In this document: positions 33,826-46,229 of the stretch, piece by piece
Numbering within the stretch: the stretch's first letter is position 1
Layout of the letters: each line of letters begins with the position of its first letter
Assembly (NCBI GenBank): GCA_000733355.1
Contig: JNVV01000009.1
Coordinates: forward strand, 411,521 to 475,520
Source of the DNA: Falciphora oryzae
Lineage: Eukaryota > Ascomycota > Sordariomycetes > Magnaporthales > Magnaporthaceae
Direction: 5' to 3'
Length of the DNA stretch: 64,000 bases
The notes under the pieces: generated by a model
The model's database searches: none
Told to the model about the DNA's origin: nothing
Seen by the model: only the letters and a program-made list of their open reading frames with translations
Program-made: the position numbers and the translations under genes

Positions 33826-36126
33826 GATGGGCGACGAGGACGACGAGACGAGTTCAAGGACTGAAGGAAAAGAGCGAAAGACCGAAAGACCGGGCTGTCG
33901 CTGAGGCTGGGAGGGAGCTGGAGCTGGAGCTGGGTGGTCCCATCATCGTGACGGAGAGGAGGCCACCTGCGGTCGTTTATAGATGGCCTCGCGGCGCGCT
34001 CCTCCAGCAACAGACGCGGCGTCATGTCCGTGCCACTGGGTTCCGATAGTGCGATGCCTCGGGATTCCAATATTAGGGTCGAGGGGTTGTCGATCCCTCC
34101 TGGCGAAGTAACGAGCATCCACCACCGATGTCTCCATGCCCAACTGATGTGGAGACGCCTGCGGAGTCACCGCAGCGACGACGTCCAGATAGAGTGATCT
34201 ACTGCACTATTCGGCGCCCAGATCTTTAGCGCATACCACTTGTAAGTCGTGTCCAGCGCCACGACGAGATGGATGGACGGCATCGGCACGCAGACGGGCA
34301 TCGCGGGGGCAACCACGTCAGCCACAAAAAGAAACACACAGATTATCATAACGTAAAGTACAAAATAAGCGTGCCGGGGCAGGAGATCAGCGAATGCCGT
34401 CGTGGGTAACCCTTCCCGGGGCGCAACTCGATCTGGCGATCCGCAGGTTCAAGACAATGTCTGGGCCACATGCGGATGCTATCATAGCACCAACCCCTCG
34501 ATCCAGCGGGAGTACCACAGTAGCGTTGGTGTGTGCGAGTGTCCTGCTGGATTTGGTGATGGGTACGACCCGGCCATGTCAAGGATGTTTCAAAATCCTG
34601 CGAATGGCCAATGACGCCATCGTGGGCACGACGTGAGGGGCCCGCCCAACCGTCAAAGCACGGGCAGGACCGATTCATAAACGAAAATAAACTTCGGTTC
34701 CTGGCCATCGAGCGGCTGCTCCTTAATTTGCGATGTTTCTGTTATTTTGTAGTCGCGTGTTTTTGCGTTTAAGCTGGGCGTCCTCGCGCGTCCTTTCTTT
34801 TCAAGAGCCCATATCCTCTGGTGCTTCCGTTCCGAGCGCTCCCCGATCCAGCTGCCATCGAGCCCCAGCTAGCGCGCCACCGAAGCCCGGAGTTTGCGTG
34901 GGGGATCGCCATTATGCGCATCGGGCCCACTGATAGGTCAGCTCCGGCCCGAGACGAGCTGCAGCCAAGGAGCCCGGAACTTGGCTTACGGGTGCTTCCG
35001 ACGCCCGGCCTTCGTCCAAGGCGGTCCGCTGGAGAGCACAAAATAGAAAGGCAGGTTCAAGCCGCAAAAAGGCAGGGCGGTGAACACCTGGGTAGGCGAG
35101 AAGGGTCTCGTTCGATAGAAAACACCGTGGATTCGACTGAGCCGATGGTATTGATATTGGTGACCTTGTCGGATCGCGAACTCACGCATCCCGCTATGCC
35201 CGCAAACGGCTAGGCACATCGGCGGCGCCTGCGGAACAGCGAGGCGCAGCAGGGCGGTCACAAAGCTCTCCGCCACGCGAGACCTCGCAGAGTGTCCAAG
35301 CCGGCCACCCCTTGATGCTTTCGTCCGGATCATGAAGACTATCACAGACGCGCATCAGTCTACTTCAGAGGCAAGGAGAAGCCTCGATAGACCCTGTCTT
35401 TAGCCGAGGGAAGGAATTACGAGCCAACATCTCCGCTCGAGTCGCCGCGACATACCTAAGGTAAATTGCGTTCAAACGTAGCAATCCGGTTTAAAAACAA
35501 CAACCTACACATTATTGACAGGAGTCAAGTATACCTAGGCGGCAACCGCCCGACATTATGGGCGATGCCGCTGTCCTCGCGCTTCCGGACTTCGTCCAAG
35601 AGGCTAGTGCGAAGCCGGCGGCTAATTCCAGCTCCGATTTAGCGTTGGGACCCGCGACCCGATACAGCCCGCAGTCGTGCGTGTACGTATAATCCACGAG
35701 CTTCGCACCTGAAGTATCCAATGCGGGGGAGCACGGCTCCGGCGCCGTCCCGCGAAATCTTGGGACGAAGTGGGGAGGCGAAGTAAACTGAAGAATGACA
35801 GCTCCCACAAAAAGGAAGATAGGCAACGATACCCCGAGTAAAGAAGCTCTCCCTGGAACGTTACTGCAAAGCCACAGACAAACGCCTCCGTGAGGCTCCC
35901 GAAGGTAAAGCCGACTACCTAGGTAGGCCATGGAAATGTATAGCCTCGCGGAACCACGATGGCCCAGCTATCACTAATGGTGGCCATGGAGACGGATCTA
36001 ACATTAGATCTCCAAAGTACCTAACAGACGTAGGCAGTATTAGAAGGGTGCTCGGGCGCCCCGCGGAAAGCCATGGTATATAAACGGGCAAAGGATGGCC
36101 CTCAAAATACTTCAAGTTTCGTCATC
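33826..36126. other. long intergenic region, no gene recognised
   Basis: About 2.3 kb with only short unsupported frames. The TATATAAA at 36077 near its right end belongs to the broken gene that follows. No RNA gene or repeat was recognised. Confidence 0.5.
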
Positions 36127-36725
36127 ATGGCCAGCATCACTGCCATCAGCAACGGCACTACCGTCGCCATCGTGCTGCGCGTTTCAACATCTAAACCCAC
36201 ATTTTTTTTCACTATCAACGCATCAGAGTTTGTAAAAAAAAAAAAAAAAAAAAAAAAAGCAATTCATATCGCCCCATACGATACATTATCAAAAGCCATC
36301 AACTATACCTTTCACCCCACCTCGTGACAGTGCCCTCGAGCGCCGCACCAAGTCGCCAGGCTACAACGAGGTCAAGATGAACATCGTGATGCACCTGACC
36401 CTGGGCATTGGCGACGTCCACGTCAACAACGAGTTCGACAGGCTGTCGGCCCTCGTGCGCGCCGCGGGGCTCAAGGACATGCGCGCCCACATGCTCACCC
36501 CCGACACGACCCTCAACCAGAGTCCAGACCCCAAGAGTGACCGGGATATGGTCGGCACGGCGCAGGCCCTGGAGCAGAGCTAATTACAGGAAGCTCGGCG
36601 GCTACATCGGCAACGCCATCGGCGACAGCAAGCTCAGTCCTGTCAACTGGATGACCCACCCCATAGACAGGCAAGCTGAGGTGGCGGTTTCCCCGACCGG
36701 CAGCGTTACCCAAAATCTGATATAG
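36127..36725 (+). pseudogene. degenerate gene of unknown function
   Basis: TATATAAA at 36077 precedes an ATG at 36127 (MASITAISNGTTVAIVL...). A run of 23-24 A residues (near 36235) lies in what may be an intron. From about 36330 a strongly GC3-biased frame reads VKMNIVMHLTLGIGDVHVNN and RLSALVRAAGLKDMRAHML, ending in a stop at 36580. One base later the coding pattern continues in another frame (NYRKLGGYIGNAIGDSKLSP to about 36680). A single extra T near 36580 would explain the break. No intron with matching phase could be found between the first exon and the rest. I do not recognise the protein. Damage or a sequencing indel are both possible. Confidence 0.45.
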
Positions 36726-37096
36726 GGCTCTAGATACTTGGATTTTAATCATCTCCATGCTAGGCATCAAAAAAGGCGTACAATCACCATCTCAGCTTGG
36801 TAAAAATACGGCGTCTGGGGTCGATATAATGGGATTTTTGGCGGCTTACAAGGTTCTTTCCAGCTCCTTTTAGATTTGCTATTGCTTCGATTATGTTATG
36901 CTTTTCGAACTTATCATTGGAGTCCCGGGCTGCTACTAGAGGTATGCTTTTCTGCATAATTAATTAGAGCATTAAATCAAGTGAGTGGCATTCATCTCCA
37001 CTCCTCCCGTCACAGAGCCTTCTCAATTTGGCCGCCATGAATGTGTTTGTACCCTATTTCCTTCGGTTTTAGGCGGCGACTTGTAGGTTCGCTGTG
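36726..37096. other. spacer left of the split HET gene
   Basis: 371 bases, AT-rich, between the degenerate gene and the detached 3' end of the HET-domain gene. It is probably that gene's original 3' UTR. No feature recognised. Confidence 0.4.
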
Positions 37097-37230
37097 CTAT
37101 CCAGACTGGTCCCGTTTCCCCCTAACCGGGCTTAGCCCAGCGAGCGCCCAAAAGACCGACAAGAAACTGAGTACAATGGATGCCGGAACTGCCGCATTTT
37201 GAAGATCGCCCGGGTTTGCCGCTTTATAAA
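37097..37230 (-). pseudogene. detached 3' coding end of the HET-domain/ankyrin gene
   Basis: Read on the minus strand from 37230, directly after the target duplication, the sequence encodes YKAANPGDLQNAAVPASIVL and a further run to a TAG at 37097. This is the expected C-terminus of the gene body that breaks off at 52471, 15.2 kb away. The frame is exact: 388 nt of the last exon on the right plus these 134 nt give 522 nt, a multiple of three, and the split valine codon is restored. The residue pattern (a membrane-like segment VLSFLSVFWALAG after NPGDLQNA) matches the usual ending of this HET/ankyrin subfamily. Confidence 0.88.
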
Positions 37231-37238
37231 CTCCAAAA
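37231..37238. repeat. left 8-bp target-site duplication (CTCCAAAA)
   Basis: CTCCAAAA here and at 52471-52478 are identical and abut the TAGGG...CCCTA ends. Eight base pairs is the hAT superfamily size. Both copies lie in coding sequence of the HET gene. Confidence 0.92.
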
Positions 37239-37384
37239 TAGGGACTGCCAAAACCCATAGGACCCATAAAGGACCCAAACCCATTGGACCCAAACCCAAA
37301 ACGGGTACCCATTAGGTACCCGCTGTAGGTTTTAGGTTTTGGGTTTAGGTTTTTTATAGGTTTGGGTTTTGGGTTTTGGGTTTT
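37239..37384 (+). repeat. left end of the hAT-like element
   Basis: TAGGG terminus followed by repeated ACCCAAACCC-like and GGGTACC motifs. It is the inverted counterpart of 52325-52470 and is cut off at 37385 by the gypsy LTR. Confidence 0.8.
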
Positions 37385-37911
37385 TGTAACACCCCACACA
37401 GAACCATGGCCAGCAGCCGCAGGGGACGCCACCGGTGACCACAAGGGAAGCCTCCGGGTGGTAGCCGGAGGGGCGCAAGCCCTAACGGATGTGCGGATCA
37501 AAAAAGTTTAACTTTGCGACACGAGCGCCGATCAGCCCCCGCAAATCAGCCCGGCCCGGAACCCTAAAAGGGACGAAACACATCCGGCTCCGACGGACGC
37601 CGCGGAGGAGGCAGTGTGCCGATAACAACCGAAAAGCAGGCCCCGACGGACGCTACGGAGGAGGAGGCGCGCCAACGACAGCCAAAGGACGGACGGAGGG
37701 CTAAAGCATAAGGAGGGCCCGAAAGACCCCTTGTAAAGGAGGTTGGGAAGGCAAACTATCGTTTTTGTTTTTACCTACACCATAAATTTGTTAAGCCCTG
37801 CACGAATATAACTGTTAAGCTACTGAACCTTTAAAACCTCCCTGCGAAAACCCCCCTTTTTTAGGCCTAACACTACTATAGCTAGCTATAATAAGGCTAA
37901 AGCCTGTTACA
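37385..37911 (+). repeat. gypsy 5' LTR
   Basis: 527 bp, TG...CA ended, aligning over its whole length with 51090-51616. Differences are mostly C/T or G/A. Confidence 0.93.
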
Positions 37912-38459
37912 ACTCGATAGCTTCCTTTATTTAAACCTTCAGCATTTACCAATTACCATATCGGACTTTAACGACTTCGTTAACATTAACGATTTAAGCT
38001 AAAACGAGGATCCAGGAACGGGAACATCCACCCTTTCCTTTAAACGCGAGCAACCTACCCCCAACAACCCTCGTAAATACCCTAACTTTAGCATCCACAG
38101 CGTTATATCCTACATTCGTTCGCAGCTCGCCTATTACGTAACGCGAAACTATATCCCTACCAAAATCCTGCCATAGTTCCAAAAAGCATTTGTGGAACGG
38201 AAGGCAGTTCGCGAAGCCTTTGGCCTCCCAAACGATTCGGACGATCTAAATCGCCTTAATTATAAGCCCCAAATTCCGGCTCGTTCCCAAAGTTTAACCC
38301 TAAAACAGTACGGTTAAAAGGTTAACCGCCCGTTAGGAAAACCCGGCAATTAATCGATACCCCGGGCACCGTCGCACCACACCCTAATAAGGGACGACGA
38401 CGAAAAAAACGACATTTTTCTTTCGTACGATAAAAACAAAAGCAGTTACAAAATCTTAT

Positions 38460-39256
38460 AAAAAATGCCCGAACTAAAGCTTCCAAACTTAATATAGAAC
38501 TTCGACCATTAGGAAAGTAAATTTAACCTTACGTTCGAAGCCAACCTTAACGGCTTTATTACGGCTAAATTACGTATCGCAGCCGCTATCGGAACTTTCG
38601 ATAGCGATTTTAACTCCGCCTATAACGGCTCGCGCAAAGCCAGCCCGGTATTGGGCCTACATTGGCGCAAGTTTATGCGATGGCTCCGTAATACCACATT
38701 GCGAAGAAATTTTTCACTCCTAAGGGCTACTAACGACCTACAGCAACTTATGCAAAAAAATAACGAGGACCTTAGTGTTTTCGCAATACGGTACCGACGT
38801 ATATGCGGCGAAATAGGACAAACAGCAGATATTAACAGCTACGTTGTCCGTTTGGTCCCTGCTTTAAAAGTCCAAATCACCCGCGGAATGCATTATAAAA
38901 CGGAAACTTTGGAAAACCTCGTTGCCACAGCCCAAATCCTTTAGGATACCCTAAATACGGGTGCTCGCGCCCCGTACGACGAAAAGAAAGATTCCTATAA
39001 GTCCTTCCATAAAAAGGACCAAAAGGAATCGAATAAAAACGGGAAGCACAAATTTCGAAGCAAACAAAAGGGGCGTAACCAACGCAACGGCAATGGCAAA
39101 GGCAACGGACGTTCGACGTTTTTAAACGCCGAACGCCAACAACGCCGGGACGAAGGCGTATGCCTTAAATGCGGCAAACCTAACCATATAGCGAAAAATT
39201 GCAAAAACCCCTTTTCCGCTACCAAACCTTTAATTAAAAAGGGCGAATCCCCCTAA
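38460..39256 (+). pseudogene. gypsy gag remnant
   Basis: A frame with a few stops reads MPELKLPNLI, then HWRKFMRWLRNTTLRRNFSL, then a basic region, and ends in a zinc knuckle CLKCGKPNHIAKNCKNP (C-x2-C-x4-H-x4-C) at about 39166-39216. Stops at TAG/TAA replace likely Trp or Gln codons. Confidence 0.8.
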
Positions 39257-39299
39257 AAGGAAAAAGCTAAAGTTAATTTTTTAAAGCGCCGAAAGGAGG

Positions 39300-40162
39300 A
39301 AAGTGGAAAAAAGCAAAGCGAAAAGCGCTAAAAAAACTAAAAGGGAACCCGGTTATCCCCGTACCGACGTTCCGTAACGACCAGATACGCATAGCCTTTA
39401 CGCTCGTTATTAAGGGGACCGTTGGCTTTTTTAACGGCGGTTTGAAAGTTGAAATTAAGGTCGGTTTAAATACGTTCGCTAAAGTTAATACCGTTTTTAT
39501 CACCTTTTGCAAATCCTTGGGCTATAAACTATGCAACCGTTTTAAACACGATTACCAATCCCTTACTTTCGCCGCCGTAAGCGATTAGGGCGTTAAAACC
39601 TATAATATTTACCATTTACGATTAAGCTTTTGTAATTAAAATAGCACTCCGGTGGAAGTTATCCGGCCATTCCTCGCTATCGAACGAAATTTGGCAAACG
39701 CCCTTATTTTTATAGGCATACTATTAATGCAAAAACTGGCTATGGACCTCCACCCGGCTAAAAGCACCTGGTATTTTAACTAACGTTTTTGCATTTATTA
39801 GCTATCCGCATACTATTTCCGAAGGAGCCTTTAAATTAAAAATCGCGTATTTATTTGTTTTTTTCGCTTTAACCCTTTTATCGGCAGCACCAGGGAGGAC
39901 GACCCTTTCGAAAACCGTTTAAACGAACCGCTAAATTTAAAAAACGTTTTTGCAAATTTACGGATAAGTTATTTCGACGTATTCGACGTCCGCAAAGGGA
40001 AAATGCTTTTAAAACATAGCTATAATAACCATGCTATCGATCTGCTCCCGGGCAAAAAGCCCCCGTGGAAGCAGATTTACCACCTGTTTCCAACTAAATC
40101 CACGGCATTTTAGGAATACCTTACCGATGCTTTCGCATAAGGCATTATCCGCGAGTTACAGT
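39300..40162 (+). pseudogene. gypsy protease and start of reverse transcriptase
   Basis: The frame after gag carries a degraded protease-like segment. It then reaches the start of the reverse transcriptase at about 40070-40162 (PWKQIYHLFP, GIIRELQ), where the copia element interrupts it. Stops are frequent. Confidence 0.65.
40158..40162. repeat. left target duplication of the copia element (ACAGT)
   Basis: ACAGT here and at 47756-47760 flank the copia LTRs, giving the 5-bp duplication usual for copia elements. Confidence 0.9.
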
Positions 40163-40788
40163 TATTAATATTGGGAGGTCAAATCGGGGATTTGCAGCGC
40201 AGTCACAGTGGCCAGCAGGGTCTCGGTTAGTTGGATTGGGCCCTGACAGGCGCTATAAATAGCGCTGTCGGGGCCCCAAGCTTAGTGGGTGGAACAGGCT
40301 TGTATTGCAGTTGAGGGGCGCCAACAATCGCTTCCCTTATATACCCACCGATATCGATCCCGCGGGTTTTCCGCCGTGGGGGCTTCCGGTGCCGCGAGCG
40401 ATTTTCCGAAAAATTATTTTGTGTGGGATTTCCAAAAAATCGACCCACGGCCACCAAACCTATCTCCGCGTTGGGCTTCTAATTCTGACTTGTGCAAATT
40501 GACTCCTGACCAATTCTGTGCAGAGTAGATGTGCAGGGTAGGCGAGTTAGTGCGACCCACAACGGCTGACTTGGGTGCTTAGGCATCCTACAGAGGCCAC
40601 AGGCTACCTTTAGGCTTTCGGTAAGCGCTGTAGATGCTGTAAGCCACCCCCGGGTACGCTATAAGCCCTGCCCGCTACTCCTGTGCACAACCCCACAACA
40701 GTACAGGGTAGATAATCTAATAAGAGTAGTATATGGTAGGTTGGGCCTATGCACCCAACTTAGGCTAAATACATTAGTTCTTTTAACA
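40163..40788 (-). repeat. copia LTR (left copy, 3' LTR of the element)
   Basis: 626 bp, nearly identical to 47130-47755. The visible differences are transitions, most with T here and C in the other copy at CpA sites. Confidence 0.93.
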
Positions 40789-40931
40789 CCCCCTCTCTTT
40801 GATTATTTGCTTGCAAAAAAGGAAAAGGCTAATTACGGGATAAAAGAAATAAGGGTTGTAAAGAAAATTTTCTGTGCAGTAACCAGCACTGATTGACAAA
40901 AAGCCTAACCAAAGAGCACTAAGGAAAAAAC

Positions 40932-42284
40932 TTAAGCTGGGGTTTGTAGGCCCATTAGCTTTAAAAAAGCCTTGTGTTTTGGAGGGGTTAAAGGCTTAGT
41001 TAACCTATTAGCGGGCATATTTTTGGTATCGATGTACTGTATCGTAATTGTTTTAGCGCTAACCTCCTCCCTGACGAAATGGAACTTTAGCAGGGTATGT
41101 TTAGTCCTTGCATGCATGGTAGGGTTGTGCGTATTTCCGATAGAACCAGTGTTATCGCCAAAAATAGCAATAGGTCCGTTAATAGGGCTTTGCAGCTTTG
41201 TAAACAGGTACCTTAACCACTTCGCCTTTCGAAGGGTTTCCGCTAAAGCATCAGTTTCAGCCTCGACAGTGCTAAGGGCTATAGTGCTGGCCCTTTTGCA
41301 CTTCCAACTAATAGGACCACCTGCTAGGTAAAATAAATAGCCATAAGTTGATTTTGAGGTGGATTTATCTCCCGTATAATCGCTGTCGCTAAAACCAACT
41401 AATTTTAACAAGTTACTTGCAACTTGTGCATGTATAGGATTTGTTGTTTTCCTTAGGTGCCCGTAGCAGATAGTTATTTGACGGGTTGTACTTAAGTACC
41501 TAAGTAGGTTTTTTGCGGTATTAATATGCGTGTTGGTAGGCGCTGTAAGGTGGCGTGAAATCCATTGAATAGTAAAACCGATATCCGGGCGGGTTAAAAG
41601 CATTAAATACATAACGGTCCTTATAATCCTTTGTAGCAATTTAATTTCGGCAGAGGTTATAGGCGATCCGCTAGTATCGTTTAGCACACCCGGTTGTAAA
41701 GGGATACTTATATTTCGAGAATTTTGCAACCCGAAGGCTATTAGCATTTTATCGATGTACTGGCTTTGGTGGATCCAAAGAAGCCTTTTAGGCCTATCCC
41801 TTATGATTTGAACACCTAAAAAATAGGTGGCAGGCCTACGGTCTTTTAATGCATACACTTTGTTTAACGACTTTTTTAGGGACCGGATATATTTGATATT
41901 AGGCCCTATTAACAAGCAGTCGTCCACTAAGGTGATAATAAAATGCTTTGTTTTTGCATTGAAGTAAACCGCTGGATTAGAAACAAGAGGCGTAAAACCT
42001 TCCTTTTTGAGTAGGGTTTTTAGCTTGTTCTGCCATTTACGGGGTCCTTGTTTTAAACCATATAGTGCCTTTTTTAGCAGGATTACCTGTTTTTCCGAAG
42101 ATTTAAAGCCAAAATGCTTGGCGAGCTTTTTGATTTCGGGGGTTGCAGTAGCTAACTATTCCTTAAAGCCTTTTGGAATACTAAGGTATAGCTCCACGTT
42201 AAGGTTATTGTTTAGAAATGCCCCAATAAAATCGATTTGTTCGATTTCCTAATCTTTTGCTGCAGTAAAGGCTAGCAAAATACG
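40932..42284 (-). pseudogene. copia reverse transcriptase and RNase H
   Basis: The long frame 41927..40932 starts in the catalytic VDDCLLIG block, the copia form of YxDD, followed by TYFLGVQI and LTRPDIGFTIQWISRHL. It ends with RNase H motifs (GFSDSDYTGD, STVEAETDALAE). The fingers and palm region between 41928 and 42284 carries stop codons. Confidence 0.88.
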
Positions 42285-43745
42285 CTAGGTAGGCGGTATA
42301 CTAGTAGAGGCAAAGGTTTCGATAAAATCCAAGCCTTTTATTTGCAAAAAACCCCTAGCAACCAGCTTGGCTTTATACTTTAGGGGGCGATTTTCTTTAT
42401 TTTTTTTGAGCTTAAAAACCGGTCGATAGGTTATTAATCTCCGCCCTTTAGGTAGTTTAGCTTTTGGCAGGAAGTTAAAAGTTCTAGCGCGTAAAAGTTG
42501 CTTGAATTTTAACCCTAAGGCAGTTAACCAATGTTTATTATAGGAGCTTTTTAAAGCTTTTTTATAGGAATTGGGTTCGCCGTCTTTAGCAGGCTTTTTT
42601 TTTTTAACAGCTTGTTTTGCCTTATAGCAGATATAGTGAACGAAATCGTCGATTTCCATTAGGTTTGGTTTAGGTAATGCCTTCCCCAAAGCATTAACGA
42701 GGGTATCGCTAACACGCACTTCCTTATCCATTGTGGGTACTGGTATTTTACGTGTCGGGGGCACTGAAACTGTAGGCTTTTCAGGGGGCCGTATAGTGGT
42801 TTGAACAGGCTCAGGGGGCCTGTATTGCAGGGTAGGTAGCGGAGCTTTTGAAGTCTCCGCAGGCAGTTGATTTGGTAGAGAATCGATTTCCACTTCGCTT
42901 TCAGATTCACTAACGGGGGTAAAAACACTAGTTGGAATAGTGCCTTTTTCAGCAGGGTTTTCGATAGTAACCCCCTCTGAATTATTATCCCCCTTTGGAA
43001 CGAGATTTTCTACTGTTACCCCCTTTAATAGCTTGATTGTAGAGGTTTTATATACCGCCCTTCGTGCAGGCGCATATATAAGGATAGTTGTTTTGCTTAG
43101 GGCTCCGAGGAGCCTGACGGGTTCCGTTCTGGTTGCTAGTTTTTTCGATTTTGCCCTGTGTTCTAGGGGTATCAATGCCTCCGCATGGGTACCAATTACC
43201 TTATAATGGCCTAAATTAGGCCTGTGAGAAGATCCGGGTTCTACTTCGTCATAGAACTTTTGGTAGGGGCAAAGCTCCCTATTAGTGACTGCAGTAGCGT
43301 TCACTAGTTCAACCACGGCAGGTAGGATATAACACCACAAATAAAACGGCAGGCCTGCCGCAGTAATCGTAGCCCTAAGCCTGTTTAAAATCACCTTTAC
43401 AGAGCGTTCTGACAGGCCATTTTGCCCGTGGTTATAGGGGTTTGACGTTTTAAACGCAGTGCTTTTTTTACTGAGCCAATCTTTTAGCGCCAAATTAACC
43501 TCCCTATTACCATTAAAGAATAACTTTGAGGGATAGCGCCCGTAGTTTGCTTTTAGGCCTTTAAAAAAGGACTTTATAGCTGTGTACATTACTGGGCCGT
43601 GCTTATTGGATAGCTGGAAGGTCCACCTATATTTTGATTTTCGATTAATAAGTAGAAGGATTACTGGCTTTCTGTTATGTGGCGTTGGGGATAAAGTAAC
43701 GGTATCCCTTTCGATAGAATTTAGAACGTTATCCGGTGAGGGCAA
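42285..43745 (-). pseudogene. copia integrase and linker to reverse transcriptase
   Basis: 486 codons. The integrase core is recognisable by YNHGQNGLSERSVKVILNRL, which holds the catalytic Glu in the NGLxER block, and by PNLGHYKVIG. The aspartate block reads FFNGNREV, with Asn where Asp is expected, a G-to-A type change. The C-terminal part enters the reverse transcriptase at FNFLPKAKLPKGRRLI and LVARGFLQIKGLDF. Confidence 0.88.
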
Positions 43746-44480
43746 CGGGCCTTTTCTAGTTTTTTACACTGCTACAGTTTTGGCACAAATTGCGCATTGC
43801 AGCCTTTGAACCTTATCAAAGTTAGGGAGACCTGCAGTTATTTTAGCAGTCTTTTTCAGCAACGCTAACCCCAAATGCCCTAATCGGCGGTGCCAAAGCA
43901 GCGCTTTTAGGGCCAGATCTTCATCACACCCTTTTACAACGTCCCCCTTTGCACTTACCTATCCGTCAGCTGACTTTTGGAGGCTTTTAGGGGTAATGTC
44001 GATATTAGGGGCCGCTTGTACCTCACCTACTGGGGGAGACTCGGGCAACGGATTTCTTGCATGGGAAGTCCCCCTTTTTAGTGAAGTAACGTCCTTTGGA
44101 ATAGGCTCTTTAGTGGACTTGTCTAGTGGCTTGCCGAGCTTACGGGGCTTAACTATACGGGAGTTTTCAGGGCTTTTTGCATTAAACTTAGGCTTGGTTC
44201 TAGTGGCCCCCTTTTCTAATTTTTTCTTTTGGTTTAGGGTAGCCTTACCTTTGGTATAGGGTAGCTCTTCCGTTTGATCCGTATTTTCTTTTGAATCAGA
44301 ATCGAAACGAGCATATTCCTTTTGATTTACAGGGGGAACGTTATCAAGTTTAACGCTAATTACGGGAGTTACCCGCTGTAAGGTATGGCTGAAACTTGTG
44401 CTATAGTGAGATCCTTTGCGTACATTGGGCAATATATGCCCTTTAACGTCAAGGAAAAAACCGTTATTAACGGGATCCAA
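43746..44480 (-). pseudogene. copia region between protease and integrase
   Basis: An open frame at 44480..43959 (MDPVNNGFFLDVKGHILPNV...) is followed by a stop-containing stretch that includes the integrase zinc-finger area (ALLWHRRLGHLGL-like, near 43870-43910). The middle is Lys/Pro-rich. Confidence 0.6.
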
Positions 44481-44486
44481 GACGCC

Positions 44487-45458
44487 CTAACATTTGCGAT
44501 TGGAGTTAAATAGCTTGTGTTTGATAAGGACACCGCTTGACTCATAGTGACGAAGACCACTAATGATATTGACATCGAATTTGGGGATAAATAACATATT
44601 TATTAGTGTTATTATTTCGAAATCATTAAGGTTTTTAGAGCATTTTACTGCTATTTTAACAGTGCCTATGCCTTTAGTGATTACGGGGCCGCCACCCGTT
44701 ATAATCTCCTTTTTAGTTTTGGTACTAAAATTAGAGAAAAACTCCATAGAGTTAAAGATGTGATTTGTGCTACCTGTATCGTATAAAATAGGGGCTTTTA
44801 AAGCCTTTTTAGCGTTATTTACAGATTTACAGTGCGTGCAATGCATTGCTACCGGTAAATTAGAGGTAGTTGAAGCCTTTGAATCGGATTTAATATCCGA
44901 AAAGTTACTGTCGTCTGATGCGTTTAGTGACTCCAAGTCCATAGTTTCGCTAGTAGCGTTACTTTCCGAAAACCCTACAGAGGGGTTTTTAGCACCAAAA
45001 TCTCCTGATAGGAGACTGTAATTTAGCATTGCAAAGGAAGTTCCTTTTTTATCGGAGGATTTGTTACCGTTTTTTCTCTTCTTTTTAGATTTATTAGATC
45101 TAGAGGAGCTATTTTGGCTTTTAGGCTTATTTTTAGCCTTTTTGCCTTTCCCCTCAGCGGCTTTCTTCTTTTTCTTTTTACTTTTGCTTTTGCTTTTGGC
45201 ATTGGTACCCTTTTTACCTTTTGGCTTATTTTGCATTTGAGCCTTGTAGTTAGCAGCTTGTTTGTGGGCTGTAGAGATTGGATTATAGGTTTCAGCAATT
45301 AAATCAGCCATTAGGTACTGCAAATTGATGCCTTCGGTAAACTGCCCTAAAGCAGTAGCATTACGAATAGTGCTTCGAAGCCTTTTAGCCCATTGGGGAA
45401 AAGACCCCTTTATGGCTTTTAGGTATTGATTTTTGATATTAATAGCAGCTAATTGCAC
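44487..45458 (-). pseudogene. copia late gag and protease
   Basis: 323 codons. A Lys-rich stretch (about residues 75-130) leads to the aspartic protease motif APILYDTGSTNHIFNS. The catalytic D-T-G is present. A CTHCKS segment just before it may be part of a zinc knuckle. Confidence 0.8.
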
Positions 45459-45638
45459 TTGATTATTCCGGAGCCGAACTAGCAGTGAATTGAAGTAGGA
45501 ATTAAACTCGCTAATACCGCTTTTATATTTAGCGTAGTCTAGGGCATGAAATTCCCTATAAAGGGCATTTCGTTCGATTTCTGGCGTTAGGGAGTAACTA
45601 TCCCTTAGGGCAATAAACGCTTTAGTAGGTGTTGTTTC

Positions 45639-46229
45639 CTACGTTATAGTGTGAAGCACCTTTTTACTGCAACTGTCTTTTAGGAATAGCAACAAATTTG
45701 CTTGATTTGCTAGCGAGATTTGAATAGCCGCTTTAGGGTTTTCTGTAAAACCCGTTACACCCATTGCGGTAAATTGTAGTTCCAGCGTGTGTTTCCATTC
45801 TGCATAGTTTTGGGCCCCTTTTAGTTTTGAGGTTTTAGGAAAAGAGTGCACTTTACGGAATAATTCCCTCATTATTGGGTTGGAGTAGGATAAAATATCC
45901 GCCCAGTTATTAGGGGCCGGTGGTGCTGGCGCAGGTGCCGGTGCAGGCGGCGGAGATGGAGCCCTCGATAAATTAACTAGATTTTCAGATACGCTAGGGG
46001 CAGCAGTTGTAGGGACTCCCAGCTGCCTAGGGATTTGAAGATTTGACGGAGGAAATGTAACCCCCGTTGCCCCCTGTTGTTGCGTTTGTAACGCTTTTAA
46101 AGCCCTAGTTAATTGATCGATGCGCGCCGCTTGTGCGGTTACTGTAGCCAAAATTGTTTCCAGTGCAGTTGGGGCAGTATTACCCCCTTTACTCGTTATT
46201 TGAGTTCCATCGTTTGGGTTGTTTTGCAT
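45639..46229 (-). pseudogene. copia gag N-terminal part
   Basis: The frame starts MQNNPNDGTQITSKGG and contains a coiled stretch (LTRALKALQTQQQ), a Pro/Ala-rich run and LKGAQNYAEWKHTLELQFTA, a pattern common in copia gag. A stop at 45639 separates it from the downstream frame. Confidence 0.75.

Noticed and set aside
37280..37384. GGGTTTTGGG repeats as a telomere relic
   Set aside because: The unit is not TTAGGG, and the array is the subterminal part of a hAT-like element with matching inverted copy at 52.3-52.47 kb.
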